Shown: piece after piece, positions 9,078-18,565 of the stretch
How positions within the stretch are numbered: the first letter of the stretch is position 1
How the letters are laid out: each line of letters begins with the position of its first letter
DNA from: an uncultured Kordiimonas sp.
GTDB lineage: Bacteria; Pseudomonadota; Alphaproteobacteria; Sphingomonadales; Kordiimonadaceae
Length of the DNA: 64,000 nucleotides
Reading direction: 5' to 3'
Assembly (NCBI GenBank): GCA_947503625.1
Contig: CANNEK010000002.1
Span: 434,001 to 498,000, forward strand
The notes under the pieces: generated by a model
What the model saw: the letters and a program-made list of their open reading frames with translations, nothing else
Told to the model about the DNA's origin: nothing
Database searches by the model: none
Made by a program: the position numbers and the translations under genes

Positions 9078-10127
9078 TTATTCAGGGCGCAAGTTGGAAG
9101 CATTACCCGCCATACGCCATTCACCTTCTATTTTTTTTGCCATCATCACCCAGGCCCAGTGTTCTTCAAAACTGGCATTGTCAGCAGGCGTAATGCCTCG
9201 TGTGGTGACCTGAACCGCAGCCCACCCAATATCCGCTGAATCTGCAGCAGTAACCCTGGGGTGTTGAGTATCGATGTAGGCGGAATATTTCCGCCGCGAA
9301 AATACATTGGTGAATGTAGAAGTAATTCCTTCCGGGCTGGTTTCGAAAACAGAACCGCTATTGGCCACAACAGCAAACGGGGCTGTCAACTCTGCCATCA
9401 TATCTGCGTTGCCCAGACAGTGAGCAATCAGGAGTTTCCGGTGCAGGCGTTCAATCCCCACGGCAGCGAGGTCTGGCTCAGCGATCTTATCATAGAACCA
9501 TGTCAGCGGCTTGGCGCCGAGATCAACCCACTGATAGCGGTATACAAAGATACGTTCGCCGTCATCAATAGTGAGCGCGAAGGGAACAGGTTTTTCATCA
9601 ACGGTTCGCCAGTCATCAGCTGTAATTTCTATCTTCAGGTCAGCAACGTCGTAGCGCAAGCCCGCTGGCCGGTCCTTGTCTGATCCATCAATAAGGTAAA
9701 CCATGCCACCTGTATCGCGAGTACCCCGCGTGCCCGAAACGATCTTCCCGGCAAATTCGATTGCATCCACGCGCTCAATATCGCCGACCACTTCATCGAA
9801 CCGGAGAAGAAATGCATGGAATTGATGGCCAAGGGCATAATCACGCTGAAAGTCCCCTGCGAGTTCAGCTTCACCGCCAGCAGAGACCCAGACATTCGGG
9901 CCTTCGACAACATGGATTGAGCCGTTGTCTCGTATGAACCTTGACGCTGCCCGGTCGCGGGATTTGTATAGCCCCTCAACCTGATAGATAAGCCCATCCG
10001 AAACCTGCACATCAGCAAGCGAATGTATCGCCCCCGGCGCGCAGGCGTCATCTGCGTACACAGGCCTTCCAAACATGATGGTAGAAACTGCTAGCAATAG
10101 TGTCGTCTTAAAACGCAACCGTGTCAT
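9078..10127 (-). CDS. exported protein of unknown function
   Basis: A 349-residue protein with a probable Sec signal peptide (MTRLRFKTTLLLAVSTIMF, cleavage near VYADDACA). No family is recognised with confidence. The first two thirds look beta-rich. The last 110 residues (about 240 onward) resemble an NTF2/SnoaL-like fold of the kind with a final HWAWVMMAKKIEGEWRMAGN stretch, but this is a guess from the pattern. The ATG at 10127 follows GTGGAG at good distance; an in-frame ATG at 10142 has no such site. A TATACT box lies only some 18 bases before the start, so the gene may have its own promoter apart from the cob operon upstream. Confidence 0.7.
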   Translation of the reverse strand: MTRLRFKTTLLLAVSTIMFGRPVYADDACAPGAIHSLADVQVSDGLIYQVEGLYKSRDRAASRFIRDNGSIHVVEGPNVWVSAGGEAELAGDFQRDYALGHQFHAFLLRFDEVVGDIERVDAIEFAGKIVSGTRGTRDTGGMVYLIDGSDKDRPAGLRYDVADLKIEITADDWRTVDEKPVPFALTIDDGERIFVYRYQWVDLGAKPLTWFYDKIAEPDLAAVGIERLHRKLLIAHCLGNADMMAELTAPFAVVANSGSVFETSPEGITSTFTNVFSRRKYSAYIDTQHPRVTAADSADIGWAAVQVTTRGITPADNASFEEHWAWVMMAKKIEGEWRMAGNASNLRPE

Positions 10128-10281
10128 TGAACAACTCCACATCTAGTATAAGGCCTCTGTGCGCAACTGAATCAGTGAAGCACAGCAGCACACATACGCT
10201 CAAGTAAACAAAAGTTACTAAAAACTTATAGAGTACGACGTAGTGGATTTTATCTAACGAATGTTCGGTTATAAATTCACG

Positions 10282-11280
10282 TTACTGAAACGTATAATCA
10301 AACATCATTAAAAGTGTGCGCTGCAATGGATTGAAATTATCATCCGATATCATCACAAGACGAACAGTGTTTTCATCCACAGCAATCACATCCAGACCTT
10401 CCATATTGTCGACCGAAAACTCGGGCGTCAGATGCAAGATCTCACGGCCCTGCAATACTTCACCGGGCGCTATCTGGTTCGCGGCTATATGCAGAACCTT
10501 CACCGCGACACCGTCAATAGGGGAGTAGCGACGCATCAGCACAAGTACGTCACCGTTTGGCAATGTAGCGGCATCCGTAGGAGCGAAGCTATTCGGGGGC
10601 TTGAAAAACAGGTCTTCGGCAACTTCACGAGAAACCAACCATGCTTTCAGGAGCTTGTCGCTGTTCTTGCCACGTTCCGTAAAGACCAACAGCCGCCCCG
10701 ATGGCAACAAGGCGATCGCCTCCATTCCGCTGTTGTTCGACACACCCGCAAAATTGATTGGCGCCAGACCCTCTGGTGGAGTGGGTGCTTTCCCGATTTC
10801 TGAAACAAACTCCAGCCGGTGGTTTTGCTCGAAGGAGACAAGATACCCCTCATCGAATCTCACCAGACTTTCCGCATCCAGATCAATTTTATCAGCAGAG
10901 GCACCAACCGAGTATGGTTGAATGGACCCTTTTCCGGGAGCGCCGGGCCCAAGCGCATCAAATGATGCCTGCCACCAATCGCCCTTGTCATTTATCGCCA
11001 GCAGCTCACGCTTTTCCGCATCCAGCAGAAGTCCCGAAAAACCACCAAAGTCCGGGTGTTTCGACTCAAGAACCCAACCACCAACATAGTTTACACCAGT
11101 ACTGAAACGAGCAGCTCCCTCAGCGTGAGACTGCGGGAGCGCATTCGCCGATACATCAATTTCGACAGGCCCGGTGTCAGCCCTGGCAACCTTTGGCATC
11201 GAACTGGCAAAGATACCAGTCAGCAGGAGCGCGCATCCAAAAAGGGCTAACGCCGCCAGTGAAACTTTCAACTTTCCCAT
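10282..11280 (-). CDS. exported esterase-like (phytase-like domain) protein
   Basis: A 332-residue protein with an N-terminal hydrophobic signal (LAALALFGCALLLTGIFASS). The body matches the esterase-like activity of phytase family (phytase-like beta-propeller), with features such as GGFSGLLLDAEKRELLAINDKGDW, GMEAIALLPSGRLLVFTERG and DNMEGLDVIAVDE. It is probably periplasmic. The substrate is unknown; family members are weakly characterised phosphatases or esterases. It starts 12 bases after cobT ends, so it is likely co-transcribed with cobS-cobT, with no known functional tie to cobalt chelation. Confidence 0.8.
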   Translation of the reverse strand: MGKLKVSLAALALFGCALLLTGIFASSMPKVARADTGPVEIDVSANALPQSHAEGAARFSTGVNYVGGWVLESKHPDFGGFSGLLLDAEKRELLAINDKGDWWQASFDALGPGAPGKGSIQPYSVGASADKIDLDAESLVRFDEGYLVSFEQNHRLEFVSEIGKAPTPPEGLAPINFAGVSNNSGMEAIALLPSGRLLVFTERGKNSDKLLKAWLVSREVAEDLFFKPPNSFAPTDAATLPNGDVLVLMRRYSPIDGVAVKVLHIAANQIAPGEVLQGREILHLTPEFSVDNMEGLDVIAVDENTVRLVMISDDNFNPLQRTLLMMFDYTFQ

Positions 11281-11292
11281 TTGGTTTTCAAC

Positions 11293-13149
11293 CTATAACC
11301 GCCGCGGCTTTGGCAGTGTTTCCTCAAACAACGAAGCGAGCTGCTCGGTCATGGCTCCACCCAGTTGTTCGGCGTCCAGAATTGTGACTGCACGCTGGTA
11401 ATAGCGCGTCACGTCATGGCCGATACCGATCGCAATCAGTTCCACCGGCGACTTGTCCTCTATCCAGCGAATAACCTGTCTCAAATGGTTTTCAAGATAT
11501 GTTCCGCTGTTCACGGACAGTGTACTGTCATCCACCGGCGCACCGTCTGAAATAACCATCAGTATCCGTCGCTCATCCGCACGGGCCATCAATCGATTGT
11601 AGGCCCACATAAGGGCCTCGCCGTCGATATTTTCCTTCAGCAGGCCCTCACGCATCATCAGGCCAAGATTACGGCGCGACCTGCGCCACGGGCTGTCGCC
11701 TGTTTTATATATGATATGCCGCAAATCGTTCAGGCGCCCTGGCTTGGCCGGCCGGCCGGCCTCCAACCATTTCTCGCGGGAGCGCCCGCCTTTCCATGCT
11801 TTGGTGGTAAAACCGAGGATCTCCACCTTGACGCCACAGCGTTCGAGTGTGCGCGCAAGAATGTCCGCCGAGATCGCTGCGATTGAGATCGGGCGGCCCC
11901 TCATTGACCCTGAATTATCCAGCAACAGTGTAACAACCGTATCTTTGAACTCAGTGTCCGACTCGAGTTTGTAAGACAACGGCTTCATTGGATTGGTGAC
12001 AACGCGCGACAGTCTGCCCGCATCAAGCAAACCCTCTTCAAGATCAAACTGCCAGTGACGACGCTGCTGGGCCAACAAGCGACGCTGGAGCCTGTTGGCG
12101 AGCTTAGAAACAACTCCTGAAAGATGTGCCATTTGCTGGTCCAGATATCGTCTTAAACGATCAAGCTCTTCCGCATCGCAAAGCTCCTCGGCCTTGATGA
12201 CCTCGTCAAACTCTTCACTGTAGACTTTGTAGAAATTTGCATCAGGCAACTGGTCCAATGGGCGATTTGGCCGCCATGGTATCGTACCTTCATGGGTACC
12301 ATCACTGGTTTCACCGTCCGCGTCTTCCGTATCATCCAGCGCAGCCTCAGAAGAACTTTCGTCTTCGCCGGTTTCACCTTCGCTGTCGTCTGAACCCTCT
12401 GCACCATCAGCATCGCCAGCCTCGTCTTCCGAGGCATCCCCCTCCGGTGTCGAAGGTGTTTCCGCATCCGTACTTTCGCTCTGTTCCTGATCATCCTGAT
12501 CCTGAGAGGCGTTTCCATCACCATCGCCGACCAGTTCCGAAATGATACTGCGCGTCAGAACCGAGAGACCTCTTTGGTCATCAATTTTTTCTTCAAGTTC
12601 GTCGAGCAGGTGCCCCACAGACTCTTCAAGCCACTTGCGCTGTCCTTCAACAGCCAGGGCTGCACACTCCGGCGGCTTGTCCCCCGTCAGTCTTTCGCGC
12701 GCCAGAAGGCCCAGCACGTCAGCAAGACGCCCGGTTTCATCGTCGCTCGGGCGGGCAATCCCGCTTTCCTGTGCGCGTCGGGAAACGTAAGTGGCCAAGT
12801 TTGCCTTTACGCCGTCCATTTCGCGCGCACCGATTGATTCGTAACGGGCCGTTTCAATGGCATCAAAGATCGCGCGGGATACGGTGCCCGAGGGTGCGAG
12901 CTTCTGGTGTAAAGCAGGGTCGTGATTACGCTTCTTCAGCGCAATCGCATCAGCGACACCGCGAGCCTCCGCAACATCCTTCGCTGTCACTTTATGAGGC
13001 AAGTGCAAAATACGGGCTTCATTTCCGATAAGGGTCGGGTAGTCGGAGGTGAAGGTTACTTCCAGGCCTTTTTCACAGGCAACCGCGCGCGTTGCTGCCG
13101 CCAGTGCTTGTTCGAAAGCCTCTTTGCGCTTTGACCCACCGTCCGCCAT
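11293..13149 (-). CDS. cobT: cobaltochelatase subunit CobT
   Basis: A 618-residue subunit of the aerobic cobaltochelatase, which inserts cobalt into hydrogenobyrinic acid a,c-diamide. An N-terminal helical part is followed by a long acidic low-complexity linker (about residues 210-290, rich in Asp, Glu, Ser), characteristic of CobT. The C-terminal von Willebrand A domain has an intact MIDAS motif ([13 protein letters not shown]). CobT pairs with the AAA+ protein CobS, encoded just upstream with 14 bases between them. The large catalytic CobN is not in the window. Some alphaproteobacteria without full B12 synthesis keep cobST, so presence here does not prove the pathway. Confidence 0.95.
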   Translation of the reverse strand: MADGGSKRKEAFEQALAAATRAVACEKGLEVTFTSDYPTLIGNEARILHLPHKVTAKDVAEARGVADAIALKKRNHDPALHQKLAPSGTVSRAIFDAIETARYESIGAREMDGVKANLATYVSRRAQESGIARPSDDETGRLADVLGLLARERLTGDKPPECAALAVEGQRKWLEESVGHLLDELEEKIDDQRGLSVLTRSIISELVGDGDGNASQDQDDQEQSESTDAETPSTPEGDASEDEAGDADGAEGSDDSEGETGEDESSSEAALDDTEDADGETSDGTHEGTIPWRPNRPLDQLPDANFYKVYSEEFDEVIKAEELCDAEELDRLRRYLDQQMAHLSGVVSKLANRLQRRLLAQQRRHWQFDLEEGLLDAGRLSRVVTNPMKPLSYKLESDTEFKDTVVTLLLDNSGSMRGRPISIAAISADILARTLERCGVKVEILGFTTKAWKGGRSREKWLEAGRPAKPGRLNDLRHIIYKTGDSPWRRSRRNLGLMMREGLLKENIDGEALMWAYNRLMARADERRILMVISDGAPVDDSTLSVNSGTYLENHLRQVIRWIEDKSPVELIAIGIGHDVTRYYQRAVTILDAEQLGGAMTEQLASLFEETLPKPRRL

Positions 13150-13163
13150 CAGGGACCCTTCAC

Positions 13164-14162
13164 CTAGTTGCCAATCACCAGATTAGCAGCTGAATCGGCC
13201 AGCTCCTCGCCAAAGCAACGCTGAAAATACTCGGCGACAATCGGTCGTTCCGCTTCATCACACTTATTAAGAAAACTGGTCTTGAACGAGAAGCCAACGT
13301 CATTAAATATGCGATTGTTTTGCGCCCAGGTCAGCACAGTACGCGGGCTCATGACGGTGGAGATATCGCCCGCCATAAAGCCTGTTCGCGTGAGATCAGC
13401 AACACGCACCATCGCCGATATGGTTTTTTGCCCCTCGTCTGATTGATATTCCGGTTCTTTGGCAAGCATAATCTCGGTCTCAACGTCGTGCGGTAAATAA
13501 TTCAGCGTCGCAACAATGTTCCAGCGGTCCATCTGACCCTGGTTGATTTGCTGGGTCCCATGGTACAGCCCTGTTGTATCGCCCAAACCAACTGTGTTCG
13601 CTGTTGCAAAAATCCGAAAAGCAGGGTGAGGGCGAATCACCCGGTTCTGATCCAGCAGCGTCAGCTTGCCTTCAACCTCAAGAACGCGCTGAATAACGAA
13701 CATGACGTCTGGACGCCCCGCATCATACTCATCGAACACAATAGCCGTTGGAGACTGCAGCGCCCAGGGGAGCAACCCTTCCTGAAACTGGGTAACCTGC
13801 TTGCCGTCCTGCAGAACAATGGCATCTTTACCAACTAGGTCAATCCGGCTGATATGACTGTCGAGGTTAACCCTGATGGTCGGCCAGTTGAGGCGCGCAG
13901 CAACCTGCTCGATATGAGTGGATTTACCGGTACCGTGATAACCCTGGATCATCACACGGCGATTGTGGGCGAAGCCCGCGAGAACGGCCAGCGTCGTGTC
14001 ATGGTCAAAGACGTACGCTTCATCTACATCAGGCACATGCTCGGTGCGCTCAGCAAAAGCCTGCACTTTCATGTCACTATCAATTCCAAAGGTGTCCCGG
14101 ACGGAAACGCTATTTTCCGGCAAGTCGATGCTTGGCAATTTTTCAGCCGCCAATGCGGTCAT
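13164..14162 (-). CDS. cobS: cobaltochelatase subunit CobS (AAA+ ATPase)
   Basis: A 332-residue MoxR/CobS-type AAA+ ATPase. Walker A is at residues 74-81 (GYHGTGKS) and Walker B at 140-147 (AIVFDEYD). The sensor asparagine is in [11 protein letters not shown]. Together with CobT it forms the two-ring ATP-driven motor that acts with CobN. It leads the cobS-cobT unit. No cobalamin riboswitch could be seen in the 230 bases upstream. The divergent neighbours are an FkbM methyltransferase and bolA; cobST next to bolA is common in Alphaproteobacteria. Confidence 0.95.
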   Translation of the reverse strand: MTALAAEKLPSIDLPENSVSVRDTFGIDSDMKVQAFAERTEHVPDVDEAYVFDHDTTLAVLAGFAHNRRVMIQGYHGTGKSTHIEQVAARLNWPTIRVNLDSHISRIDLVGKDAIVLQDGKQVTQFQEGLLPWALQSPTAIVFDEYDAGRPDVMFVIQRVLEVEGKLTLLDQNRVIRPHPAFRIFATANTVGLGDTTGLYHGTQQINQGQMDRWNIVATLNYLPHDVETEIMLAKEPEYQSDEGQKTISAMVRVADLTRTGFMAGDISTVMSPRTVLTWAQNNRIFNDVGFSFKTSFLNKCDEAERPIVAEYFQRCFGEELADSAANLVIGN

Positions 14163-14395
14163 GATACTTCCTTACACAATTATAGTTCGTTAGTGGGTAA
14201 CCGCTCAAATTACAGTTGCTTAATATCCTGAAGAAATGAATATAGTTTTTACCAGACCACAGACCATGGCATAACCCAATAAATTGGCCTAAAACCGGTA
14301 AAAAATGATCGAACAGGGTGACAGTTACCCCGAAACTGCGCCTTTTATCAACCGGGAATGCCTGTTAAGAACCGTCCACTCCAGAGGAACTTTTG

Positions 14396-15265
14396 ATGAA
14401 ACTCCTGATAAACCTGATAATGCGCGCCCCAAATTACTGGCGCAGCTTCGGTTTCGTCTCGGGAAGCAGGCTCCTGCTGAAAATTGAAGGGCGTGGCAGC
14501 AGCACATCTGACCGGACGCTAAAGATCAACATGCCAAACGACCAGCACCCTGTTTACCTGCGGGACCAGGTGAGTGACAGGAGTATTTTCTGGCAGGTTC
14601 TCGTGCAGCGGCAATACAGGATGGACATATTCCCACATTTCAAAGCTATTCAGTCATATTATCACGCTATGGTCGCAAAGGGTAAAATACCCCTGATCAT
14701 TGATGGCGGCGCGAATATTGGCCTCGCATCACGTTTTTATGCGACCACCTTTCCAAAAGCAAAAATCATCGCTGTTGAACCCAGTTCGGCGAACTTCGAG
14801 ATGCTGGTGAAAAATACCAGAATTCTGGGCGACAAGGTGGTTCCGGTAAACGGTGGTATCTGGCCTAACGATACATACCTGAAAGTTGTAGGGCTTGATA
14901 AAGGGGCTGCGGGTTTCCAGGTCGTTGAAACTGAGGAAACCGATCCGGATAGAGTGAAGGCCTATTCTATAAATTCCCTGATGGAACTTGGTGGCCGGGA
15001 CAGCGTCCCGTTTATTGTCAAACTTGATATTGAGGGTAGTCAAAAACATTTGTTTGAACAAAAAGCGGACTGGATCGATACCATGCCGGTGATCTCGCTT
15101 GAGCTAGAAGACTGGTTATTCCCCTGGAGCAACTCGAGTACCGGCTTTTTTACTGCTGTCAGCCGCATCCCGGCCGACTATCTGCTTTCAGGGGAAAACA
15201 TTGTCTGGATCAACCATACACTCCAAAACACCGAGCAACTCCAAGCCGAGGCTAAAAAAACATGA
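14396..15265 (+). CDS. FkbM family methyltransferase
   Basis: A 289-residue S-adenosylmethionine-dependent methyltransferase. Motif I is IIDGGANIGLASRF (101-114), followed by the acidic AVEPSSANFEML loop and the FkbM-type VKLDIEGSQKHLF segment (about 211-223). FkbM enzymes methylate hydroxyls on sugars, glycolipids or polyketides; the target is unknown. AGAGGAA precedes the ATG at 14396; a TTG lies one codon earlier. Its stop overlaps the bolA start (ATGA), so the two are translationally coupled. It occupies the spot beside bolA-cobS where many relatives carry a J-domain gene. Confidence 0.88.
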   Translation: MKLLINLIMRAPNYWRSFGFVSGSRLLLKIEGRGSSTSDRTLKINMPNDQHPVYLRDQVSDRSIFWQVLVQRQYRMDIFPHFKAIQSYYHAMVAKGKIPLIIDGGANIGLASRFYATTFPKAKIIAVEPSSANFEMLVKNTRILGDKVVPVNGGIWPNDTYLKVVGLDKGAAGFQVVETEETDPDRVKAYSINSLMELGGRDSVPFIVKLDIEGSQKHLFEQKADWIDTMPVISLELEDWLFPWSNSSTGFFTAVSRIPADYLLSGENIVWINHTLQNTEQLQAEAKKT

Positions 15266-15543
15266 GCACCGTTGGTAAACTGATCGAACAAAAACTCTCT
15301 GCGGCACTATCCCCGAGCAAAATCGAAGTGATCGACGATTCGGCGTCTCATGCTGGCCACGCCGGCAATCCGCACGGGCGCGGTGAAAGTCATTTTCATG
15401 TGAACATCACGAGTTCTGCCTTTGAGGGTAAAAACCGAGTGGCGAGACAACGGCTGGTTAACGCTGCACTTCGCGAAGAGCTTGCTGGCCCTGTTCATGC
15501 ACTCAGCATGAAGTGTTCCTCGCCGGACGAAATCCAGGGTTAA
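15262..15543 (+). CDS. bolA: BolA family protein
   Basis: A 93-residue BolA/IbaG-type protein: MSTVGKLIEQKLSAAL at the N-terminus, the conserved SHFHVNITSSAFEGKNRVAR core, and the closing GPVHALSMKCSSPDE. BolA proteins partner with monothiol glutaredoxins in iron-sulphur cluster handling and influence envelope gene expression. Start and upstream stop overlap as ATGA. The histidine in HALSMK and that in SHFHVN are the usual conserved ones. Confidence 0.93.
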   Translation: MSTVGKLIEQKLSAALSPSKIEVIDDSASHAGHAGNPHGRGESHFHVNITSSAFEGKNRVARQRLVNAALREELAGPVHALSMKCSSPDEIQG

Positions 15544-15614
15544 CCAATCAGAGACTGTCAAAGTGTCCGCCTTTTGCGCCAAATGCAGCACGGCACAGTT
15601 TTCGGCAAAACTCT

Positions 15615-17489
15615 TCAGTGCAGTTTAGCATCCTGGCCTGAAAGCGTAGACAAAATCGCCTGATGAGCTTCCCTTAGGTCGAAAGGCTTTTTGATATATT
15701 GCTTGAAGCCTACACTCATTGCACGCTGTACTGTTTTAAAGTTAACATCAGCACTAACCGCAATAACCGGTATATCTTTGGTCTGCTCGGACGTCGCGAG
15801 CGCAGATTGTGCTTGAAAACCGTCCATGCCTGGCAGATTCAGATCCATCAGCACCAGATCTATTTTCTGCTCCTTGATTATTTCCAATCCCGCTTCCGCT
15901 GTAGCGACGGTGGTGAGCTTGAACCTCGAATGATTGCCCAGAAACTGTTCCAGAAGAATGGTGTTCGCCGGATTGTCCTCAATATACAGTATTGTGGGGC
16001 TATCCTCTCCATCCGCACCCAAAAAATCACTGTTACCAACATCATGCTCGTAGCCCAGTACATCTGCCATCTCGAACTTCTGTATACCAAGCGGAAGATC
16101 AACCCAAAAACGACTACCGACCCCTACATCACTTGAGAAACCAAGCTTTCCGTTCATTGCCTCAACAACCGTGCGTGTCACCACAAGACCTATCCCTGCA
16201 CCTTCAATGGTTGAAGCTTCACGCCCAAGTCGGTTGAAAGGCTCAAACAGTTGTTGTTGGCTATCCTCCGGAATACCAACACCGGTATCGCTAACCAGAA
16301 AGCGCAGGAAGCCGTTCTCGACTTCTTGAATCTCCCCGGTAACTGATCCGCCATCGCTGTTATATTTAATGGCGTTAGTCAGAAGGTTGGCGAGAGCCTG
16401 TTTCAGTCGCACCCGGTCAGCGAGTACAGCGGTATCTTCTGACATGTCACCAATCAGATTGATGGAAACACTTTTATTCTGAGCCAGCGGATCAACCATT
16501 GCCATACACTCCTTAAATGCACTTTGGGCCGAAACGCTTTCAATGCTGAGCTTGAATTGCCCACTTTCAATCTGAGACAGGTCTAGTATCTCATTGAACA
16601 GGGACAGCAAATGGTCCGCGCTTTGTGTAATATACTTAAGGTATTGCTCCTGGCCTTCAGCCAGTTTGGTCGTCGGGTCCATTTCCAGTAGTTGGGTGAA
16701 GCCCATGATCGCATTGAGCGGAGTTCGTATTTCGTGGCTGATAGAGCTTAGAAACTTGGTCTTGGTGCGGCTTGCATCTTCTGCGGCTTCTTTCGCCTCT
16801 ACGATGGCATTCTTGATTGCTGCCTCTTCGCTCATATCTCTTACTATCCCGCCATAATAGACTTTGCCCGAAGCCTCAAATCGGTTTACTGCCAGATAAA
16901 GTGGAAACTCGGTACCGTCTTTCCGCGTTCCGGCAACATCCCGACCGATACCGATAATGCGAGCCTCGCCCGTCCGGTTATAAGCATCGACATAACCATC
17001 ATGTTCAATTGCGTATCGTCTGGGCATCAATAGTTTGACATTGAGCCCGACAAGTTCTTCCTCCGAATAGCCAAAAATGGCCTCTGTTGCGGGATTAGAA
17101 GAAACAATAATACCTCGCTCATTGATAACAATGAGTCCGTCCACAACCGTAGACCAAAGCGCATCCAATTGCGCTTTACTGCTTTCGAAATGTTCGTTTT
17201 TTGCACTGACGAACTGGTGTCTGATATAAACTACCGCTGGAAGCAGCAAACCCGCGGCAACCAAAAAATGTGATCGATAACCTGCTGCAACCTCAACGGA
17301 TTGCATGAGTAAAATTGCGCAAACTGCAACGAAGACCGGTGTTGAAACCACGGGCATCTGCCACACCAGTAATACAACCATGAAGATATAGCCAATCGCC
17401 AGTATCAAGCCTTCGTGGAAATAAGCGTGTGCGGATAATAACACAGCTGCAAATAAAAAAATCGTCGGGCTAGCGAGTTTCTTGAACAT
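15615..17489 (-). CDS. membrane hybrid sensor histidine kinase with PAS and receiver domains
   Basis: A 624-residue protein. About four hydrophobic segments fill residues 7-90, a short helical linker follows, then a PAS domain (about 105-220) with the motif VDGLIVINERGIIVSSNPAT. The HisKA domain has the phospho-acceptor His252 in SSISHEIRTPLN. The ATPase domain shows the N-box around Asn372 and the DTGVGIP and GAGIGL loops. A C-terminal receiver has phospho-acceptor Asp549 (LVLMDLNLPG) and the conserved Lys601. No response regulator or phosphotransfer gene is adjacent, so it is an orphan. The start at 17489 places the first membrane segment at residue 8. Confidence 0.9.
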   Translation of the reverse strand: MFKKLASPTIFLFAAVLLSAHAYFHEGLILAIGYIFMVVLLVWQMPVVSTPVFVAVCAILLMQSVEVAAGYRSHFLVAAGLLLPAVVYIRHQFVSAKNEHFESSKAQLDALWSTVVDGLIVINERGIIVSSNPATEAIFGYSEEELVGLNVKLLMPRRYAIEHDGYVDAYNRTGEARIIGIGRDVAGTRKDGTEFPLYLAVNRFEASGKVYYGGIVRDMSEEAAIKNAIVEAKEAAEDASRTKTKFLSSISHEIRTPLNAIMGFTQLLEMDPTTKLAEGQEQYLKYITQSADHLLSLFNEILDLSQIESGQFKLSIESVSAQSAFKECMAMVDPLAQNKSVSINLIGDMSEDTAVLADRVRLKQALANLLTNAIKYNSDGGSVTGEIQEVENGFLRFLVSDTGVGIPEDSQQQLFEPFNRLGREASTIEGAGIGLVVTRTVVEAMNGKLGFSSDVGVGSRFWVDLPLGIQKFEMADVLGYEHDVGNSDFLGADGEDSPTILYIEDNPANTILLEQFLGNHSRFKLTTVATAEAGLEIIKEQKIDLVLMDLNLPGMDGFQAQSALATSEQTKDIPVIAVSADVNFKTVQRAMSVGFKQYIKKPFDLREAHQAILSTLSGQDAKLH

Positions 17490-17703
17490 GTGCCAGTTCC
17501 TAGTATCAGCATGACCCCCATCAAATACTTTACCTATGGTTACATTTATACACTAATTGATAAAGCTTTGTTAAGATTGACGAGATCACAGTCATTGATA
17601 GTTTTGACCTCCAAATCAAAAACGCCTGAATATTGACATTCATCATGAGGTCCGCGCACCGGCTTCGCCTATGCTGCGGGAAATCAAGATGTGGAGGAAA
17701 TTA

Positions 17704-18252
17704 ATGCGACTTAAGCCAGCCAACCGAAACAACCTGCCGCAAGACTTGTCTGCCATTATGGCGGGAGCGGAGTCCATGATGGGCTTTACCGCCAACGACG
17801 GGCTCCTGATGGCACGCAAACCAGCAATGATGAAAGCGCTGTCCGAACTAACGGTATCGATATACAAGGACACATGCCTCGATCAAGGGCTGATCAGGCT
17901 GGTAGCTTATGTAACAAGCACGGCTGCGGGCTGCACCTATTGCAAGGGGCACACGGCTTTCGGCGCGCTGAATCACGGTATTTCTCGGGAAAAACTAGAG
18001 GAGGCTTGGGCCTATGAGACGTCAGAACACTATACAGACGCAGAACGAGCTGCCTTGCGCCTTGCACATCACGCTGCGATGGCACCGCACGATGTGTCAG
18101 ATGAAATCTTTGATGCCCTTCGCCCGCACTGGAACGAAGAGCAGATACTAGACATCGTAAGCGTTATTTCCCTGTTTGGATTCCTGAACCGCTGGAATTC
18201 GCTACTGGGCACCGATCTTGAAGAAATTGTTGTCAGCACGATCGAGGCCTAG
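17704..18252 (+). CDS. carboxymuconolactone decarboxylase/AhpD-like protein
   Basis: A 182-residue all-helical protein of the carboxymuconolactone decarboxylase family. The AhpD-like redox motif is present as TAAGCTYCKGHTAFG (CXXC with a following His). The C-terminal half (QILDIVSVISLFGFLNRWNS) is typical of the peroxidase-related subgroup with two domain halves. It may reduce alkyl hydroperoxides or act in an unknown redox reaction. GGAGG lies seven bases ahead of the ATG at 17704; an earlier in-frame ATG at 17671 has no such site. Confidence 0.85.
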   Translation: MRLKPANRNNLPQDLSAIMAGAESMMGFTANDGLLMARKPAMMKALSELTVSIYKDTCLDQGLIRLVAYVTSTAAGCTYCKGHTAFGALNHGISREKLEEAWAYETSEHYTDAERAALRLAHHAAMAPHDVSDEIFDALRPHWNEEQILDIVSVISLFGFLNRWNSLLGTDLEEIVVSTIEA

Positions 18253-18347
18253 CGCGTCATCTGGCGGTGGCTATGCAGCAGGCCTGCAGCCACGACGATC
18301 GGCAAGACCAGCGCCATCAGGGCTTCAATACTCAAAAACTCAGCCAT
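18249..18347 (-). CDS. candidate 32-residue single-span membrane protein
   Basis: A small frame with an ATG at 18347 preceded by AAGGA at 8 bases. It encodes 32 residues with one hydrophobic helix (LMALVLPIVVAAGLLH) and a positively charged end. Its stop overlaps the stop of the convergent gene. No homologue is recognised. The good ribosome-binding site and clear membrane span make it worth listing, but small hydrophobic frames arise by chance. Confidence 0.3.
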   Translation of the reverse strand: MAEFLSIEALMALVLPIVVAAGLLHSHRQMTR

Positions 18348-18490
18348 AGTCCGTTCCTTCTGCCGTCCTGATCCGGTTCGCTCCGGGATTCCCGAGGAGC
18401 TCCGGCACAGTAATTCTTTTAACGGGGCCAATTTGGCGTCGCTTTAAGGCGGAAACATGATCAAATCTGGGTAACATTGAAGCACGCCCA

Positions 18491-18526
18491 AAAAGAAAGC
18501 AGCGCACCGGCGGCACGCTGCTTTAT
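18491..18526 (-). terminator. rho-independent terminator of acnB
   Basis: On the minus strand, arms AAAGCAGCG and CGCTGCTTT enclose a GC-rich centre (CCGCCGG) and are followed by CTTTTT, 40 bases past the acnB stop. The rest of 18253-18565 holds only the candidate small membrane frame. Confidence 0.8.
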
Positions 18527-18565
18527 TGTGTGGCATCAAGGCAATCAATCGATTGCCGGGATCAA

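Noticed and set aside
12200-12545. Repeat-like acidic region in cobT taken as a possible repeat array
   Set aside because: It is the normal low-complexity acidic linker of CobT, not a DNA repeat array.
14163-14395. Possible cobalamin riboswitch before cobS
   Set aside because: No B12-box sequence or suitable stem was found, and B12 riboswitches are uncommon before cobST alone.
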